Source: Mycosarcoma maydis
Lineage: Eukaryota; Basidiomycota; Ustilaginomycetes; Ustilaginales
Direction of reading: 5' to 3'
Assembly (NCBI RefSeq): GCF_000328475.2
Contig: NC_026482.1
Span: forward strand, 1,054,001-1,118,000
DNA length: 64,000 nucleotides
The position numbers and the translations under genes were made by a program. The stretch's first letter is position 1. Each line of letters begins with the position of its first letter. This document shows positions 39,987 to 51,156 of the stretch, piece by piece. Under the pieces are notes generated by a model. The model was not told the DNA's origin, ran no database searches, and saw only the letters and a program-made list of their open reading frames with translations.

Positions 39987-41651
39987 ATGGCGATGCCTCG
40001 CGTGTTCCTCGCGCGACACGGCGAGACCGAATGGTCCATCTCGGGCCAGCACACTGGTCGATCCGATATCCCACTCACCCCACACGGTGAAGAGGTGATG
40101 CGACAACTTGCGCCCAGCATCGTCGGCGTCGGCAACGGCAAGTTGATTGACCCGACTAGACTCAATCACATCTTTGTCAGTCCACGCAAGCGATCGCAGC
40201 GTACGCTTGAGATCATGCTACAGCACATCCCCGCCTCGCAGCGTTTGGGCATCCCTGACGTCGAGATCGTCCAGGACTGCCGCGAGTGGGACTACGGTGC
40301 GTACGAAGGGCTCAAGACGGACGAGATTCGAGCCAAACATCCCGGATGGGATATCTGGACCGAAGGAACACCCGATCATCCTGACAGACCCGACGAGCTG
40401 CCAGGTGAGTCGGCACAGCACATGAGCGATCGTGTTGACTCGGTCATCGCTAAAATCCGCAGTCTGCAATCTGGGCATGTCGACAAGCGCAATCAGGGTC
40501 ACGATGTGGGCAGTAAGACGTGCGATGTTCTACTTGTATGCCACGGTCACTTCAACCGGGTGTTCGTTGCTCGATGGCTCGGTTTACCGCTGACCAACGG
40601 ACGTTTGTTCGAAATGGATGCAGGCGGAATGGTGGTCCTCGGCTATGCGCATCACAGCTTTGCTGAACCTACCGTCGCCGGTATCTTCTCGTCCAAAACT
40701 GGCCCCAAGGGTGACAAGGAAGGTGCTCCCGGCTCGTGTGGGTCAGCGAAACACGAAGAATCGCAGTACCTCGAGCTGGTTCAACGAGTTATCTCAACGG
40801 GCGAATCAAGACCGGATCGAACGGGCACAGGTACGCTCGCACTTTTCGCTCCGCAACCGAGTTTGCGATTCGACTTGACGAACGGCACCTTGCCTCTGCT
40901 CACCACCAAGCGAGTGTTCTTCCGCGGAGTGCTGGAGGAGTTACTCTGGTTCGTGGGTGGTAAAACCGATGCCAAGCTTCTCACCGAGAAGAGCGTGCAC
41001 ATTTGGGACGGCAACGGATCTCGGGCCTTCCTCGACTCTCGTGGACTCTCGCATCGTCGGGAAGGCGATCTAGGACCCGTCTATGGTTTCCAATGGCGAC
41101 ACTTTGGTGCTACGTACAAAGACTGTGATACCGACTACGCCGGTCAGGGTGTCGATCAACTGGCTTCCGTGATCGACAAGATTCGCAACAATCCTACCGA
41201 TCGTCGTATCTTGCTCAGCGCATGGAACCCGGCAGATCTCGAACTGATGGCGCTTCCGCCATGCCACATGTTTGCTCAATTCTTTGTCTCGAACCTGGAC
41301 GCCTATTCGAAGGGTCAAGGTAAAAAGCACCTCTCGTGCCAGATGTACCAGCGTTCCTGCGACCTTGGGTTGGGTGTACCTTTCAACATTGCTAGCTATG
41401 CGTTGCTAACCTACATGATCGCCAAAGTGACCGATTGCGAACCCAAGGAACTCATACTGGCAATGGGTGATGCTCACGTTTACAAGGACCATGTGCAACC
41501 GCTCAAGGCGCAGTTGGAGAGAGACCCGCTTCCCTTCCCTAAGCTCAAGATCGAAAGGGACGTCAAGGATATTGACGACTTTACGTTCGATGATTTCGTC
41601 GTGCAAGGTTACAAATGTCACGGAAAGATCGATATGAAGATGAGCGTTTAG
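39987..41651 (+). CDS. fused SHB17-like histidine phosphatase and thymidylate synthase
   Basis: One uninterrupted ORF of 554 residues from ATG 39987 codes two enzymes. Residues 1 to about 235 form a histidine phosphatase closest to yeast Shb17 (sedoheptulose-1,7-bisphosphatase): RHG at 10-12, [20 protein letters not shown], acid donor region [11 protein letters not shown] (E100), second catalytic histidine H186 in VCHGH, and [15 protein letters not shown] short Gly/Lys-rich linker (about 236-254) leads into complete thymidylate synthase from [16 protein letters not shown] at 278-283, catalytic Cys426 in [10 protein letters not shown], and the end KIDMKMSV. Shb17 feeds ribose-5-phosphate formation; thymidylate synthase makes dTMP from dUMP with methylene-THF. 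No stop, frameshift, intron or internal start is seen at the join. The thymidylate synthase part has no Met of its own before its first conserved block. Confidence 0.93.
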   Translation: MAMPRVFLARHGETEWSISGQHTGRSDIPLTPHGEEVMRQLAPSIVGVGNGKLIDPTRLNHIFVSPRKRSQRTLEIMLQHIPASQRLGIPDVEIVQDCREWDYGAYEGLKTDEIRAKHPGWDIWTEGTPDHPDRPDELPGESAQHMSDRVDSVIAKIRSLQSGHVDKRNQGHDVGSKTCDVLLVCHGHFNRVFVARWLGLPLTNGRLFEMDAGGMVVLGYAHHSFAEPTVAGIFSSKTGPKGDKEGAPGSCGSAKHEESQYLELVQRVISTGESRPDRTGTGTLALFAPQPSLRFDLTNGTLPLLTTKRVFFRGVLEELLWFVGGKTDAKLLTEKSVHIWDGNGSRAFLDSRGLSHRREGDLGPVYGFQWRHFGATYKDCDTDYAGQGVDQLASVIDKIRNNPTDRRILLSAWNPADLELMALPPCHMFAQFFVSNLDAYSKGQGKKHLSCQMYQRSCDLGLGVPFNIASYALLTYMIAKVTDCEPKELILAMGDAHVYKDHVQPLKAQLERDPLPFPKLKIERDVKDIDDFTFDDFVVQGYKCHGKIDMKMSV

Positions 41652-42062
41652 ACCATGTCATACGATTCAATCATCTTGCACGCGATTTTAGATGGTTCGG
41701 TATCGGCTCACTGTTGTCTCTTTTGTCTGACGCATCGACGTCGAAAGCAGAACAACCCATTTCACGCCTAGCTGCGTTGGAGGCCGAAAGCTCCGGTCTG
41801 TGGAGATTGTCGTTCGTGGAGAATGGATGGGATGCAACAAGTACAAGGGCCCCAGAGACCCCATTTTTTATAATTGACCATGATGATTTTGTAGATGACA
41901 ATGGTGCAAGACGAGACTAGGCTGGAAGCTACTGAGTCTCTATCGACAAGATTGCAATCTGATGCTGCAACTGTAGCGCCGAAAGGAGCCCAGGGAGGGG
42001 ATGCTTTGGCCCTTCCGTCGGAACGATACAGTGCAGTAGAGGAGGTTTGGTTTTCGGGAATT
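41652..42062. other. convergent 3' intergenic region
   Basis: These 411 bases lie between the convergent fusion gene and RACK1. Open frames here are shadows without domain content. It probably holds both 3' UTRs. Confidence 0.45.
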
Positions 42063-43905
42063 TTACAAAACAGTGAAGACACGGACAATGTTGTCCGAGT
42101 AACCGGCGAAGAGGGTCTGACCGTCGGCGGACCAGGCGAGCGAGAGGCACTCGGGGTCAGCCGAGTTCTTGCCAACACCGGTGAACTCGGGCTTGAGCTC
42201 ATCGACGATGCTCTTGGACTCGAGATCGAAGATCTTGATGCACGAGGCGGTGGCAGCGCAGAGCCAGTAACGGTTGGGCGAGAAGACGAGAGCGTTGACA
42301 GTGTCACCAGCCTCGAGCGAGTAGAGGTGCTTGCCGTCGGTAAGCTCCCAAAGCATGGTGATACCGTCCTTGCCACCGGAGGCGCAGAGCGATCCATCGG
42401 GCGAGACAGTGACCGTGTTGATGTAGCCAGTGTGGCCGTAGTGGTTGGTCTTCAACTTGCACTTGCTGAGCTCCCAAACCTGTGGATTGAACAAAAGTGG
42501 AAGCGTGTGAAGGTTAGCAATGGATGCTTGATCTGAAAAGAGGCACCATGCAGATCATAGACAAGCGAAAGCCTCGTTCATCCCACCACCTTTTCGTACT
42601 TGTCCTTCCATCATGCCATGTCCATACTGCGCGCTGGCTTGAATGCTCAGTGATCTTGGTGACTTTGAGATCTTCTCATCGAGCTATGCTCTCTATAGTA
42701 GCAAATATTAAAAAGCACTCTTCATCGCAAATTGCCGCCGCTGTCCATCCTTGCTTTTGACTGCTACAGCCTGCCTTGCTGGCTGTGCGCCCGCCGCACT
42801 GCCTTGGCAGCCTTGAGTCTTCGGGTATGATCTGAAGTTGTCTGTTGAATAAACTTACCTTGACGACCTTGTCCCAACCAGCCGAGACAATGACGGGGTT
42901 CTGGGGGTTAGGGCTGAAGCGGACACAGCTGACCCACTCGGAGTGGCCGTCGTCGGTGATGTTGAACTTGCACTCGCCGAGGGTGTTCCAGAGCTTGATG
43001 GTGCGGTCACGCGAACCAGAGACGATCTGACGGTTGTCGGCGGAGAAGGAGACCGAGAGCACATCGGCGGTGTGACCGACGAAACGACGGGTGGTGGTGC
43101 CGGTGTTCAAGTCCCAAAGACGGAGCGTCTTGTCCCACGAAGCGGAAAGAGCGAACTGTCCGTCGGAGGAGATGACAATGTCGGACACGAAGTGGTTGTG
43201 ACCGTGGAGGATGCGCTTAGGGTAACCGTAGTTGGAGTCGTCGCGCGAAAGCTGCCAGACGATGATGGTGCGGTCACGCGAAGCGGTAAGCAGCAGGTCG
43301 GGGTTCTCCTGCGAGGTGGCAATGGCGGTAATCCAGCCCTTGTGGCCGGCGAGGGAGCCCTTGTAGACGAGAGACTCAGACCTGTGATGGTAGTACAAAG
43401 AGATGCAGTAGCAGTTGTCAATACGGTGTCGCTGGAATTCGCAGATGGGTACGTCGCCTTGAACAAGGATGCCGTGGTGCTGAATGTGTCGAATTCAAGA
43501 ACGACTTGTCGCCTACTGCCGCGATGATCTTCTAGCGCAGTAGCACAGCGTTGGTACGCTGCTTGCAGATATCCTAGTGCGACCTGTTAGCCTGACTGCA
43601 ATTGGTTGTTCCATCGAAGTGGCCCTCGTCCTGCTGCCAGCTTTGCTACAGCTGCATTATTGATGTCCAGTGCTTCTTGCTCTATCGACTATACAGGCCC
43701 TTATTGCGCCAAGGCATGCGATACACCCATGTTGCCCACGTATATCTGCGCTTTTCACCGCTCATCAGCAAGCAACACTGATGATGCCGATGAATGCCTC
43801 GCTGTGCTCTGTGCACTTCCCACAATGGGTGTACAGCATGTGTTTCCCTGTTTGCGTGTTGGTGTGTGGCGGTAGTTGCTATTGCAGCAAGAATGGTACT
43901 TACAT
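42063..43905 (-). CDS. rak1: RACK1/Gbeta-like WD40 ribosomal scaffold protein
   Basis: Three coding exons, 43905-43904, 43381-42859 and 42479-42063, give 313 residues, the usual RACK1 length. The start codon is split: AT ends exon 1 before a GTAAGT donor, and G opens exon 2 after CATCACAG, giving [14 protein letters not shown]. Seven WD repeats follow, including [65 protein letters not shown] and [11 protein letters not shown]. Introns are 522 and 379 bp, long for this window. RACK1 sits on the 40S head and links signalling to translation; in U. maydis Rak1 is known to affect mating. No in-frame ATG giving a plausible N-terminus exists in exon 2 before the first repeat. Confidence 0.95.
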
Positions 43906-44656
43906 CTTGGCAAATACGAGTTGAGATAAGGTGGTGATGAGAGCGTGACGATGGTGACCACAAACAGCTAGAGTGTAGGATGTGTCAGTTGCTCTGCTGT
44001 GTTGCAAGTTGCGCAATTGGCTCCTGACCGACACAAAATTAACGATCTGAGCCTCTCACAGCTGCAATCGACACACAGCGCAGCCATGACAGCCAATTTC
44101 AACGAGTTGCTCCAAGTGCCTCTTGACAGGCTGCCTCGACACACTCGGTCTATCTGGTTGCAAAACTGGTTCAAGAGTGTGTACGGGTCGACTTCTTCTC
44201 AAACTCACGCACGCAGCAGAGACAGATCAGTATGAAGCAGGTTAAATACAAATTCAAGCCAACACGTGAGCTTTTAATTTTATTCTAACATCGGCCGATG
44301 ACAGTTAAATATCAATTTTGAAATCACCTCTCGCCACTATTTGGGTACTGACGGGCTTGGAATCAATACCTTCTCCATGACCATGGCTAGTCATTGGCAC
44401 ATTGACACAAAGCGGCCCAGTCTTACGAGTTCACACCGCTTGGCTGTAGAGACTGTGGGTCTGAGGCACTAAATTTCCATTCGACTGACGAGAACGCTGT
44501 GAAGCTGAACCTTTAAGCAGGTAAGCCCAGTCTCTGACAGCGAGCGCTATTTGGCCCGTCAGCGTGTTGCCTGACGGAGCGTGGGTGGTTCAATCTCGCT
44601 GTCCACGAATCTTCCTCTCCACCGTCTCCTCACCATCACATCTACACCTATTCACA
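43906..44656. promoter_or_regulatory. shared divergent promoter, RACK1 and RPL12
   Basis: These 751 bases lie between two ribosome-associated genes read outward, an arrangement that suits co-expression (inference). An AT-rich patch lies near 44270-44320. The last 80 bases before RPL12 are pyrimidine-rich, as in ribosomal protein gene leaders. No motif-family array is seen. Confidence 0.55.
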
Positions 44657-45925
44657 ATGGCGCCCAAGATCGACCCCAACGAGATCAAGGTGATTATTCT
44701 ACCGCACTCACACATCCACGCTCTTCGCATTTGTTCTCGACGTATGGTATTGCTGCACAGATCATCCACCACTTCCAACCCGTCATTGCGTGACAAAGAC
44801 CAACAACAGCACCAAAGAATAATGGCACTCTTCCAACACTTTAGCAGGCCAAAAGTGCATAGGCATTCACAGACACTCCGCCATTTTGGGCTACACGACC
44901 ACGGACGCCTGCACTCAAGGTTGCCGTCATGCGCCGTAAAGATGATTTTGTACAAGTGCTTGGATAAGATTGGTCTCAACTTGGAGCATAGCAACATATC
45001 GTATCTGCCGTGATGACAGCATGGCAATTTCTGTAGACGGCTGCTTTTATTAGGTCAAAGGTCAAAGCGACACGAGATGCTCAGTGTCTGCTGGGAGAGG
45101 TTGTCAGTGAATTTAGCTTGGGTTCCCGTACAAGAATCGGCTGGATCCAACTCGGCGAACATGATGCGGTCTCGCTCAGACAGAGCGGTCAACGTGAGGA
45201 TATAATGCGCTTGTGCCGTGCATGCGGAGGATAATATTGTTCCACCTTTTGAACAAGAGCAGCAGCAACAGCGCACCTCAATGGCGAAGCACACCACTTC
45301 TCAGCACCCGACTTGCTCTCCCGAATGCGATCTATCTGTGCAGCAGCAACTGTTTCGTCGTCGATGCGGTCCGAGAGCGTGGGGCCCAATTCTTCTCTAA
45401 AAACACAACAAGCTGACGTTTTTTCTTGATTTGATTCCTTGGCGTTGCTCCACTTTTTAGATCATCTACCTCCGTGCCACCGGTGGTGAGGTTGGTGCCT
45501 CTTCGGCGCTCGCCCCCAAGATTGGTCCTCTTGGTCTTTCGCCCAAGAAGGTCGGTGAAGACATTGCCAAGGCCACTGGTGACTGGAAGGGTCTGCGTGT
45601 CACTGTCCAGCTTACCGTCCAGAACCGTCAGGCTGCCGTCTCGGTCGTCCCCTCGGCCTCGTCGCTCGTCATCAAGGCGCTCAAGGAGCCCCCTCGTGAC
45701 CGCAAGAAGGAGAAGAACATCAAGCACGGTGGCAACATCCCTCTCGACGAGATTGTCGAGATTGCCCGCAAGATGCGCTTCAAGTCTTTTGCCAAGAGCC
45801 TCTCGGGTACCGTCAAGGAGATCCTCGGCACTGCCCAGTCGGTCGGCTGCACTGTCAACGGCCAGAACCCTCACGCCATCATCGAGGGCATCGACGCCGG
45901 CGAGATCGAGATTGACGACGAGTAA
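44657..45925 (+). CDS. rpl12: 60S ribosomal protein L12 (uL11)
   Basis: Two exons, 44657-44689 and 45461-45925, give 165 residues, the same as yeast Rpl12. Exon 1 codes [11 protein letters not shown]; exon 2 opens with [14 protein letters not shown] and continues through [41 protein letters not shown] and [12 protein letters not shown]. uL11 forms the base of the ribosomal stalk in the GTPase centre. The intron is 771 bp, by far the longest coding intron in the window after the alternative one in the Grp1-like gene. Its early position is typical of ribosomal protein genes. Confidence 0.98.
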
Positions 45926-48567
45926 ACCTTTTTTGTTTTCCCAAACAAAGGTCGTTGGCTCGCCTCTACTAGCATCGTTCTCTCTGGTTCCCTTGGCATT
46001 TTACATCTTCACATCACACCTGCACACACATGTGCACATCCGAATCGCATTCTATGATCTCCAGAGACACGGATGCGGTCACACGACAGGATCGACTCTC
46101 TTCATGATCTGATCGGACAACGACTTGCACAACTACACGGCACACATACAGAACCTCATTTGAAAAGCGAGATGGCGTGTTTTTCCTTTGCTGGTAAACC
46201 GCTTCGTCGTGTGCTGCGCTACCGTCGTCCGCCTGTTCGCATGTACTTCTACCCCTCTTCTTTCACTCCCTCTTTGCCGTACACAAAAACTTTTGTATCC
46301 CCATGTCTCTCAGATATGGATCTCATCTCGCTTTTCAACACAAAAAATCTCTCACGTTTGGCACATCTCTCCCGTCTTGACGTTCTGCCGCTTGTCTGCA
46401 CGCACCAAGCCGCGTTGAGGATATCCGTTTGGTTCGTCCAGTTCGTCTCTCACGCAGCCAAGTTAATGCGTTTGGTTCGTCCAGTTCGTCTCTCACGCAG
46501 CCAAGTTAATGCGTTTGGTTCGTCCAGTTCGTCTCTCACGCAGCCAAGTTAATGCGTTTGGTTCGTCCAGTTCGTCTCTCACGCAGCCAAGTGAATGAGG
46601 CGTTAAGAGCCGGCTTGCGCTGATTGCACACAATAAAAGCCGAGCTAAAGACGTCTTCTTGGCTGACTTGCAACCGAGTTTCGATGTATTTTTTTATTAG
46701 GATTGCACTACACACTGTGGTCTGAACGCGGGCAATGGAAAGCGTGTCCATCGGTTCGAGTGACAAGGAAGAGGTTGGATTGCAAAGCCAGGGTATGGAA
46801 AGGTAGCTCGGTTGTGCGACTGGTCTTGATCCTGGTGCAAGTTGGTGCAGTTGTTCCAAGCGATCGTTGGTCATCGTGATTGGTGGCATCCAAGCTGTTG
46901 GCGCTGGTGCATGTGCCGGGCGCATTCAGATGGATCTTGAGTATCCGAGCCTGTTCCTTGGTAAGCGAAATCGCGTTTCTTCGTCTCTGTATCGCTCTCG
47001 CTCGACCGTTGCATTGCACTGCACTTGCTCTCTTCTTGCTCGCTCGGTCGCCTCTTTTGCTGTGCATCGTCGCGTCGTGAATCCTCGTAGACCGAATGAC
47101 CGACGTTGATAAAGGCGTTGTGGCGAAATTCATCCTTTGGCCCGTAATTTCTGTGAGCACTACCCGATGTTGTGGTGCGCAGTTGCGCCCGCCAGCCGCC
47201 AATCGGTGAATGACAAGCGGAGCAGCCATCTGGTAGCGGGCAAGCCGACACTGTTGGTATTGCGGTTGGGGTTCTAGTCTTTGGACGCGCATGGTGTCGG
47301 GAGTTTGTGGACCAATCGTGCTTCCCATTTGTCTTTGCAACTGTAACCGACGTTGCTAGGATTGTTGTGGTGGGGTGAAAGATAGTGCGACTTTGATGAC
47401 CAGCGTTCGGAAGACCTCGTGCAGGAGGAGATTCAGTGAATGGCAGACGGAATAGACACGTCCTTTTTACTGTCACCATCCGAGCCGTTCACGAGGCGCG
47501 CTATATAGCTATGTCGAGGCCATGATACCAACAGAGGGGGAACGCAGTCTTGTCATCTCCCTCCCATCATCCACCACACGACTCTCGAGTACCCTTTGAT
47601 GATCTGGACCAAGACTTTTACTGCCTTGGACTTCGTCATTGTGCTTTGCTACGAATGAAGGATCACCGACGCTGGATACGCAGATCAAAGGGACCTCTCT
47701 GGACCGAGCCTTTCCCTTTACACCCGCGATCAAGCGCTCGACGCTGAGAGCACCAAACAGACAACAGCTGCATCATCAACCTGCCAAAGAGATTGTTTGT
47801 TCGTCCGGCTGCTTTCGATGATGGCGCGCCCCTTTGTGCTGCAGCATTGGATTGAACCGCTCATGTCCCATACGCCCACCTCCTCGCATGGACAGCTTTA
47901 TTTCCGGAACACATCGAAAACGTTCGTGGTTCGTGGTCCTTAGTTCGTGGCTTACATGATTGCTTGTAGAGTCGTTGGCGTACAGGCAATCGTAGCTCGA
48001 GTGTATGCTTCCCTTTCAGCGAAATGTCAATCGTCAAAGTAAAAGGCAACAATCGTGAATCGTGATTCTCTTCATCTTGGCCGATGTCCCTTTGTTCTCT
48101 AATCACGCGTGGGAAATTTGACCTGCACATCCAAGGCTTCGTAGGCTGTACGAGTACGCGAACAAGGCCTTGTCGTGTGTGTTGACCCTTTCAGCACCAA
48201 AATCACGAATCACGAATGTTGCTGCATTGCCACCTCTTGTGGGGGCTTGCCGAATTGGTCAGACGAATCCGCGTCGCTTTCGAGAAACAGATTCGACTGG
48301 TCCATCACAAACACTCGCCACTGCATCCAAGATTGAAAACCATATATGTATTGTCCAGGTCACAGATCAAGCGAGAATAAATCATCAAAGCGGGAAAAAG
48401 CGAGTGTGACAGAGGTTCAAGGAGACAAGATGAACAAACTGAGGACGAGAATGCAGATGAGTGGGGGAAGAGAGAGCGAGGGGAACAAGACTGCTGATAT
48501 CCGTACAAAACACTGAAGTTGAACAGCATGCACTGACTGACAAAGCACCAGCAGCGTTTTTCGGGGC
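45926..48567. other. 2.6-kb intergenic region between RPL12 and GLO1
   Basis: It contains the 43-bp minisatellite at 46428-46596. Overlapping minus-strand open frames lie at 46708-47479 without recognisable domains. Motif-family copies are near 48048 and 48201. The right end should hold the 3' UTR of glyoxal oxidase. I support no gene here. Confidence 0.45.
46428..46596. repeat. 43-bp minisatellite, four copies
   Basis: Units start at 46428, 46471, 46514 and 46557 with a strict 43-bp period. Each begins TTTGGTTCGTCCAGTTCGTC and ends with an AAGTTAATGCG-type sequence. The first three copies appear identical; the fourth diverges at its 3' end (GTGAATGAGG). Confidence 0.95.
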
Positions 48568-51156
48568 TTAGCGTCGACTAGAGTAGCTTCCTTGGTGCTG
48601 ATGACCTGGGCTGTCATAGTAATGCTGCTGTTGGTATTGCTGGTGCGAGTAATCATCGTAGCTGTGTCCACCGCCACCGCTGCCGTACCTGCTAGTGTTG
48701 TCCTCGTAGTATGCACCAGCATCGCCAGCGTGGTATTCGCCCCAGCCTTGCTGGTGGTACTGGCCTTGCGAGGCGCCACGTCCGTGTTGGTCGTAGGCGA
48801 GCGGGCTAGGAGCGTAGCCGCCACGGCTGCCGCTGCGAGGTTGGTCGTAGTAGCTGCCAATCGCCTCCTTGCTTTCGCTCGTGCTGACCTGGTCGTGCAA
48901 CCGATAGCTCTCAAACGTATTCGAGCTGTCCATCCTGGCGGCCCCAAAGCGACCACCGCTGATGGATCCGACAGGAGTGTCGACACGCTTGTACTCGGGA
49001 CCCGAGCCAAGGTCGCGGCTGGTCCAAGGGGCAGCCGACTGGCGCGAGGCAGCCTTGTCGCTATGGCTCCTGCCCTTGCGCCTCCACAGACAACAGCCGA
49101 GAGCAATGAGGGCCAAAACTGCGGCGCCAGCAACAGCGATACCAATGATCTTGCCGAGGCCAAACTCGGAGGAAGAGCTGCTGCCAGCCTTGGGGAGGGA
49201 GGCTGTGAATTTGGTGCTGTTGACAGCAGGGGGAAGCGCGACGAGTGCAGACCCGAGCTGAGGAGTGAAGGGGACGTTGCCAGTGCCAGTGGGGGAAGTT
49301 CCCACCATGATCAGCTTGCCATGGCTTGGCACGCCACCGACGGTGACGTAGAAGAAGGCCGGGCCAGGCACAAAGAGGCGGTTCATAGCCTTAGTGTTGG
49401 GCAAAGGGTTGACCATGTAGGTGACCGAGGCGTCATCGTTAACGGTGTAGGTGTAGTCGAGGTAGACGGCGCGCTGCCCCATGTTCATGGCGTGGGTGGA
49501 GAAACCGGTACGAATGATGGCAAACTTGGTGTTGGCTGCCTTGGCGTTGGCCGAGTCACCCATAAAGGTACCGTTGACGGTAATGTTGAAAGGACTGCCG
49601 CCGTACAGCACCGAATTGGGCACGCCCTGTGGGTAAGGGCGTGGCGAGTCCCAGTAAGGAGGGTACCACTTTTCAACCTCGTAGGTGGTGTTGAAAGCCT
49701 GAGGCGTGGTGCCGGTGGGCATGTCGAGCGCAACATCCTGATGCGGGTTGGAACCTGCAACCATGACGGAACCATCGGGGAGCAAAATAGCGCTCGAGTG
49801 GTAGAGACGAGCAATGGTGGAAGGCTTGAGATTAGCATTGGAGAGACGCTGACCTCTGGGCTTGGACGGGTCATAGATGACGGGAACGTAAGTGGGATCC
49901 TGCGAAAGACCTTCGGTGACGACGGTGCGACCGTTGTACTGGATGGTGTTCCATGTCTGGTTCGAATAGCCGGCAGTTCCCTTGTTGGCGCCGTTGAGGA
50001 CGACCATGGTACCGTCAGGGAGGTGGATGAACTGTCCCATGGAACGACCTTCGGGAAGCCGCCCCTCCTGGACGTACTGAGCGTCAGTGATCTGGTTGCC
50101 CTGATTGTCCTCGGGGTTGATGGACGAGCAGTCATCAGAGGCTTGGAGACCGAGAATGTTGCCACCGGGACCACTGTAGTTGCCCCACATCTGGTCGCTC
50201 ATGACACTACCACCGCAAAACAGGATGGTAGGTGTGTACTGATTCTGAGGAGTGAGTGGCAGCATGGCAGTGGCAGCCGAGGCGGGGTAGACGCGCACGA
50301 CTCCGCCAGGCATGTCGGGAAGGTCGATCTGAGTGTTGTTGACGTGGTCCCAGAGGATGGTACTGACGTTGGCCTGCATGAAGATCTTGCCAGAGGGCAT
50401 GAGGTAGGTGTGCGGGTACATGTTGAGACCGTTAGTCTGAGCCATAAAGTTACAGATGGGTAGGTTTCCGGTGGTCTTGGAGGGAAAGTATTCGTAGGTG
50501 GGGTTAGCGCCTCCATTCTGGTAAAGAGGATCAGTGGTAGGCGTGTTGCGATTAATGTAGCCGCCCGAGACGGCACCTCCGATAAAGATAACGCTACCGT
50601 CTTCAAGAACCTCGATACCGGGGTACCAACGGGGTTGCTGGAGCATGTTGACCTGTGCGACAGTTGTACTGGGCGAGTCGATCCACGTCTGCGAGTTGGG
50701 TTCGAGCAGACGAATCGCCCTAGTTCCGTCGAAGTCCGAGTAGGGGTTGATCTCCTGGGCCTGTGCAGCGCCACCGTAACCTACGGCCTGGTTGCCGCCA
50801 GCTACAAGCCAAGAACCATTTCCCAAGGTGGCACCAGAGGCACAGAAAGTGTTGGTCTGGACGGCGGTGCCGGTGACCGAATTGTCGGAAAGCTTGTAGA
50901 AAGAACCCCAGACATGACGGCCATCGGCGAGACGAGCCGAGTTGTTTTCAGCTTTGTCGAGAATAAAGACGTTGTCCTCGTCCATTAAACCGAGCATCAT
51001 GGCCGAGGCGAGTGAGTTGGTGTTGACAACCTCGTATGAGCCGGCCTTGCTGGCGGCCGATGCGCACGAGGTTAGGGCGAGAGAAAGGGTTGCGAGGGTC
51101 ATGGCGCTTTTGGCGAGCGAGGAGCGCCTCGAGGATGAGGAGAGGTGCCTCGTCAT
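48568..51156 (-). CDS. glo1: membrane-anchored glyoxal oxidase (copper radical oxidase)
   Basis: A single-exon gene of 862 residues, which agrees with U. maydis Glo1 as I remember it. An N-terminal signal sequence (hydrophobic core LATLSLALTSCASAASA type) is followed by the copper radical oxidase fold. The Cys-Tyr cofactor pair is C105 (NTFCASG) and Y178 (PRWYPG). The axial tyrosine and copper histidine lie in ARLYHSSAILLPDGS and the second copper histidine in STHAMNMGQR, by homology with galactose oxidase. Unlike secreted white-rot enzymes it has a C-terminal transmembrane helix (about 669-690, IIGIAVAGAAVLALIALGCC) and a Gly/Tyr/Ser/Gln-rich cytoplasmic tail. The enzyme oxidises aldehydes and makes H2O2; in U. 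maydis Glo1 is reported as needed for filamentous growth. Confidence 0.95.
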   Translation of the reverse strand: MTRHLSSSSRRSSLAKSAMTLATLSLALTSCASAASKAGSYEVVNTNSLASAMMLGLMDEDNVFILDKAENNSARLADGRHVWGSFYKLSDNSVTGTAVQTNTFCASGATLGNGSWLVAGGNQAVGYGGAAQAQEINPYSDFDGTRAIRLLEPNSQTWIDSPSTTVAQVNMLQQPRWYPGIEVLEDGSVIFIGGAVSGGYINRNTPTTDPLYQNGGANPTYEYFPSKTTGNLPICNFMAQTNGLNMYPHTYLMPSGKIFMQANVSTILWDHVNNTQIDLPDMPGGVVRVYPASAATAMLPLTPQNQYTPTILFCGGSVMSDQMWGNYSGPGGNILGLQASDDCSSINPEDNQGNQITDAQYVQEGRLPEGRSMGQFIHLPDGTMVVLNGANKGTAGYSNQTWNTIQYNGRTVVTEGLSQDPTYVPVIYDPSKPRGQRLSNANLKPSTIARLYHSSAILLPDGSVMVAGSNPHQDVALDMPTGTTPQAFNTTYEVEKWYPPYWDSPRPYPQGVPNSVLYGGSPFNITVNGTFMGDSANAKAANTKFAIIRTGFSTHAMNMGQRAVYLDYTYTVNDDASVTYMVNPLPNTKAMNRLFVPGPAFFYVTVGGVPSHGKLIMVGTSPTGTGNVPFTPQLGSALVALPPAVNSTKFTASLPKAGSSSSSEFGLGKIIGIAVAGAAVLALIALGCCLWRRKGRSHSDKAASRQSAAPWTSRDLGSGPEYKRVDTPVGSISGGRFGAARMDSSNTFESYRLHDQVSTSESKEAIGSYYDQPRSGSRGGYAPSPLAYDQHGRGASQGQYHQQGWGEYHAGDAGAYYEDNTSRYGSGGGGHSYDDYSHQQYQQQHYYDSPGHQHQGSYSSRR

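Noticed and set aside
45010..45100. Box C (GTGATGA) in the RPL12 intron as snoRNA
   Set aside because: No CTGA box D at a suitable distance and no terminal stem; kept only as something to test.
46708..47479. Two overlapping minus-strand frames of about 200 codons
   Set aside because: Neither has domain content, they overlap each other, and composition is Arg/Thr/Ser noise. A gene is possible but not supported.
48592..50463. 623-codon open frame antisense to glyoxal oxidase
   Set aside because: It is a shadow of the high third-position G/C of glo1; its translation is Val/Gly/Arg-rich with no domain.
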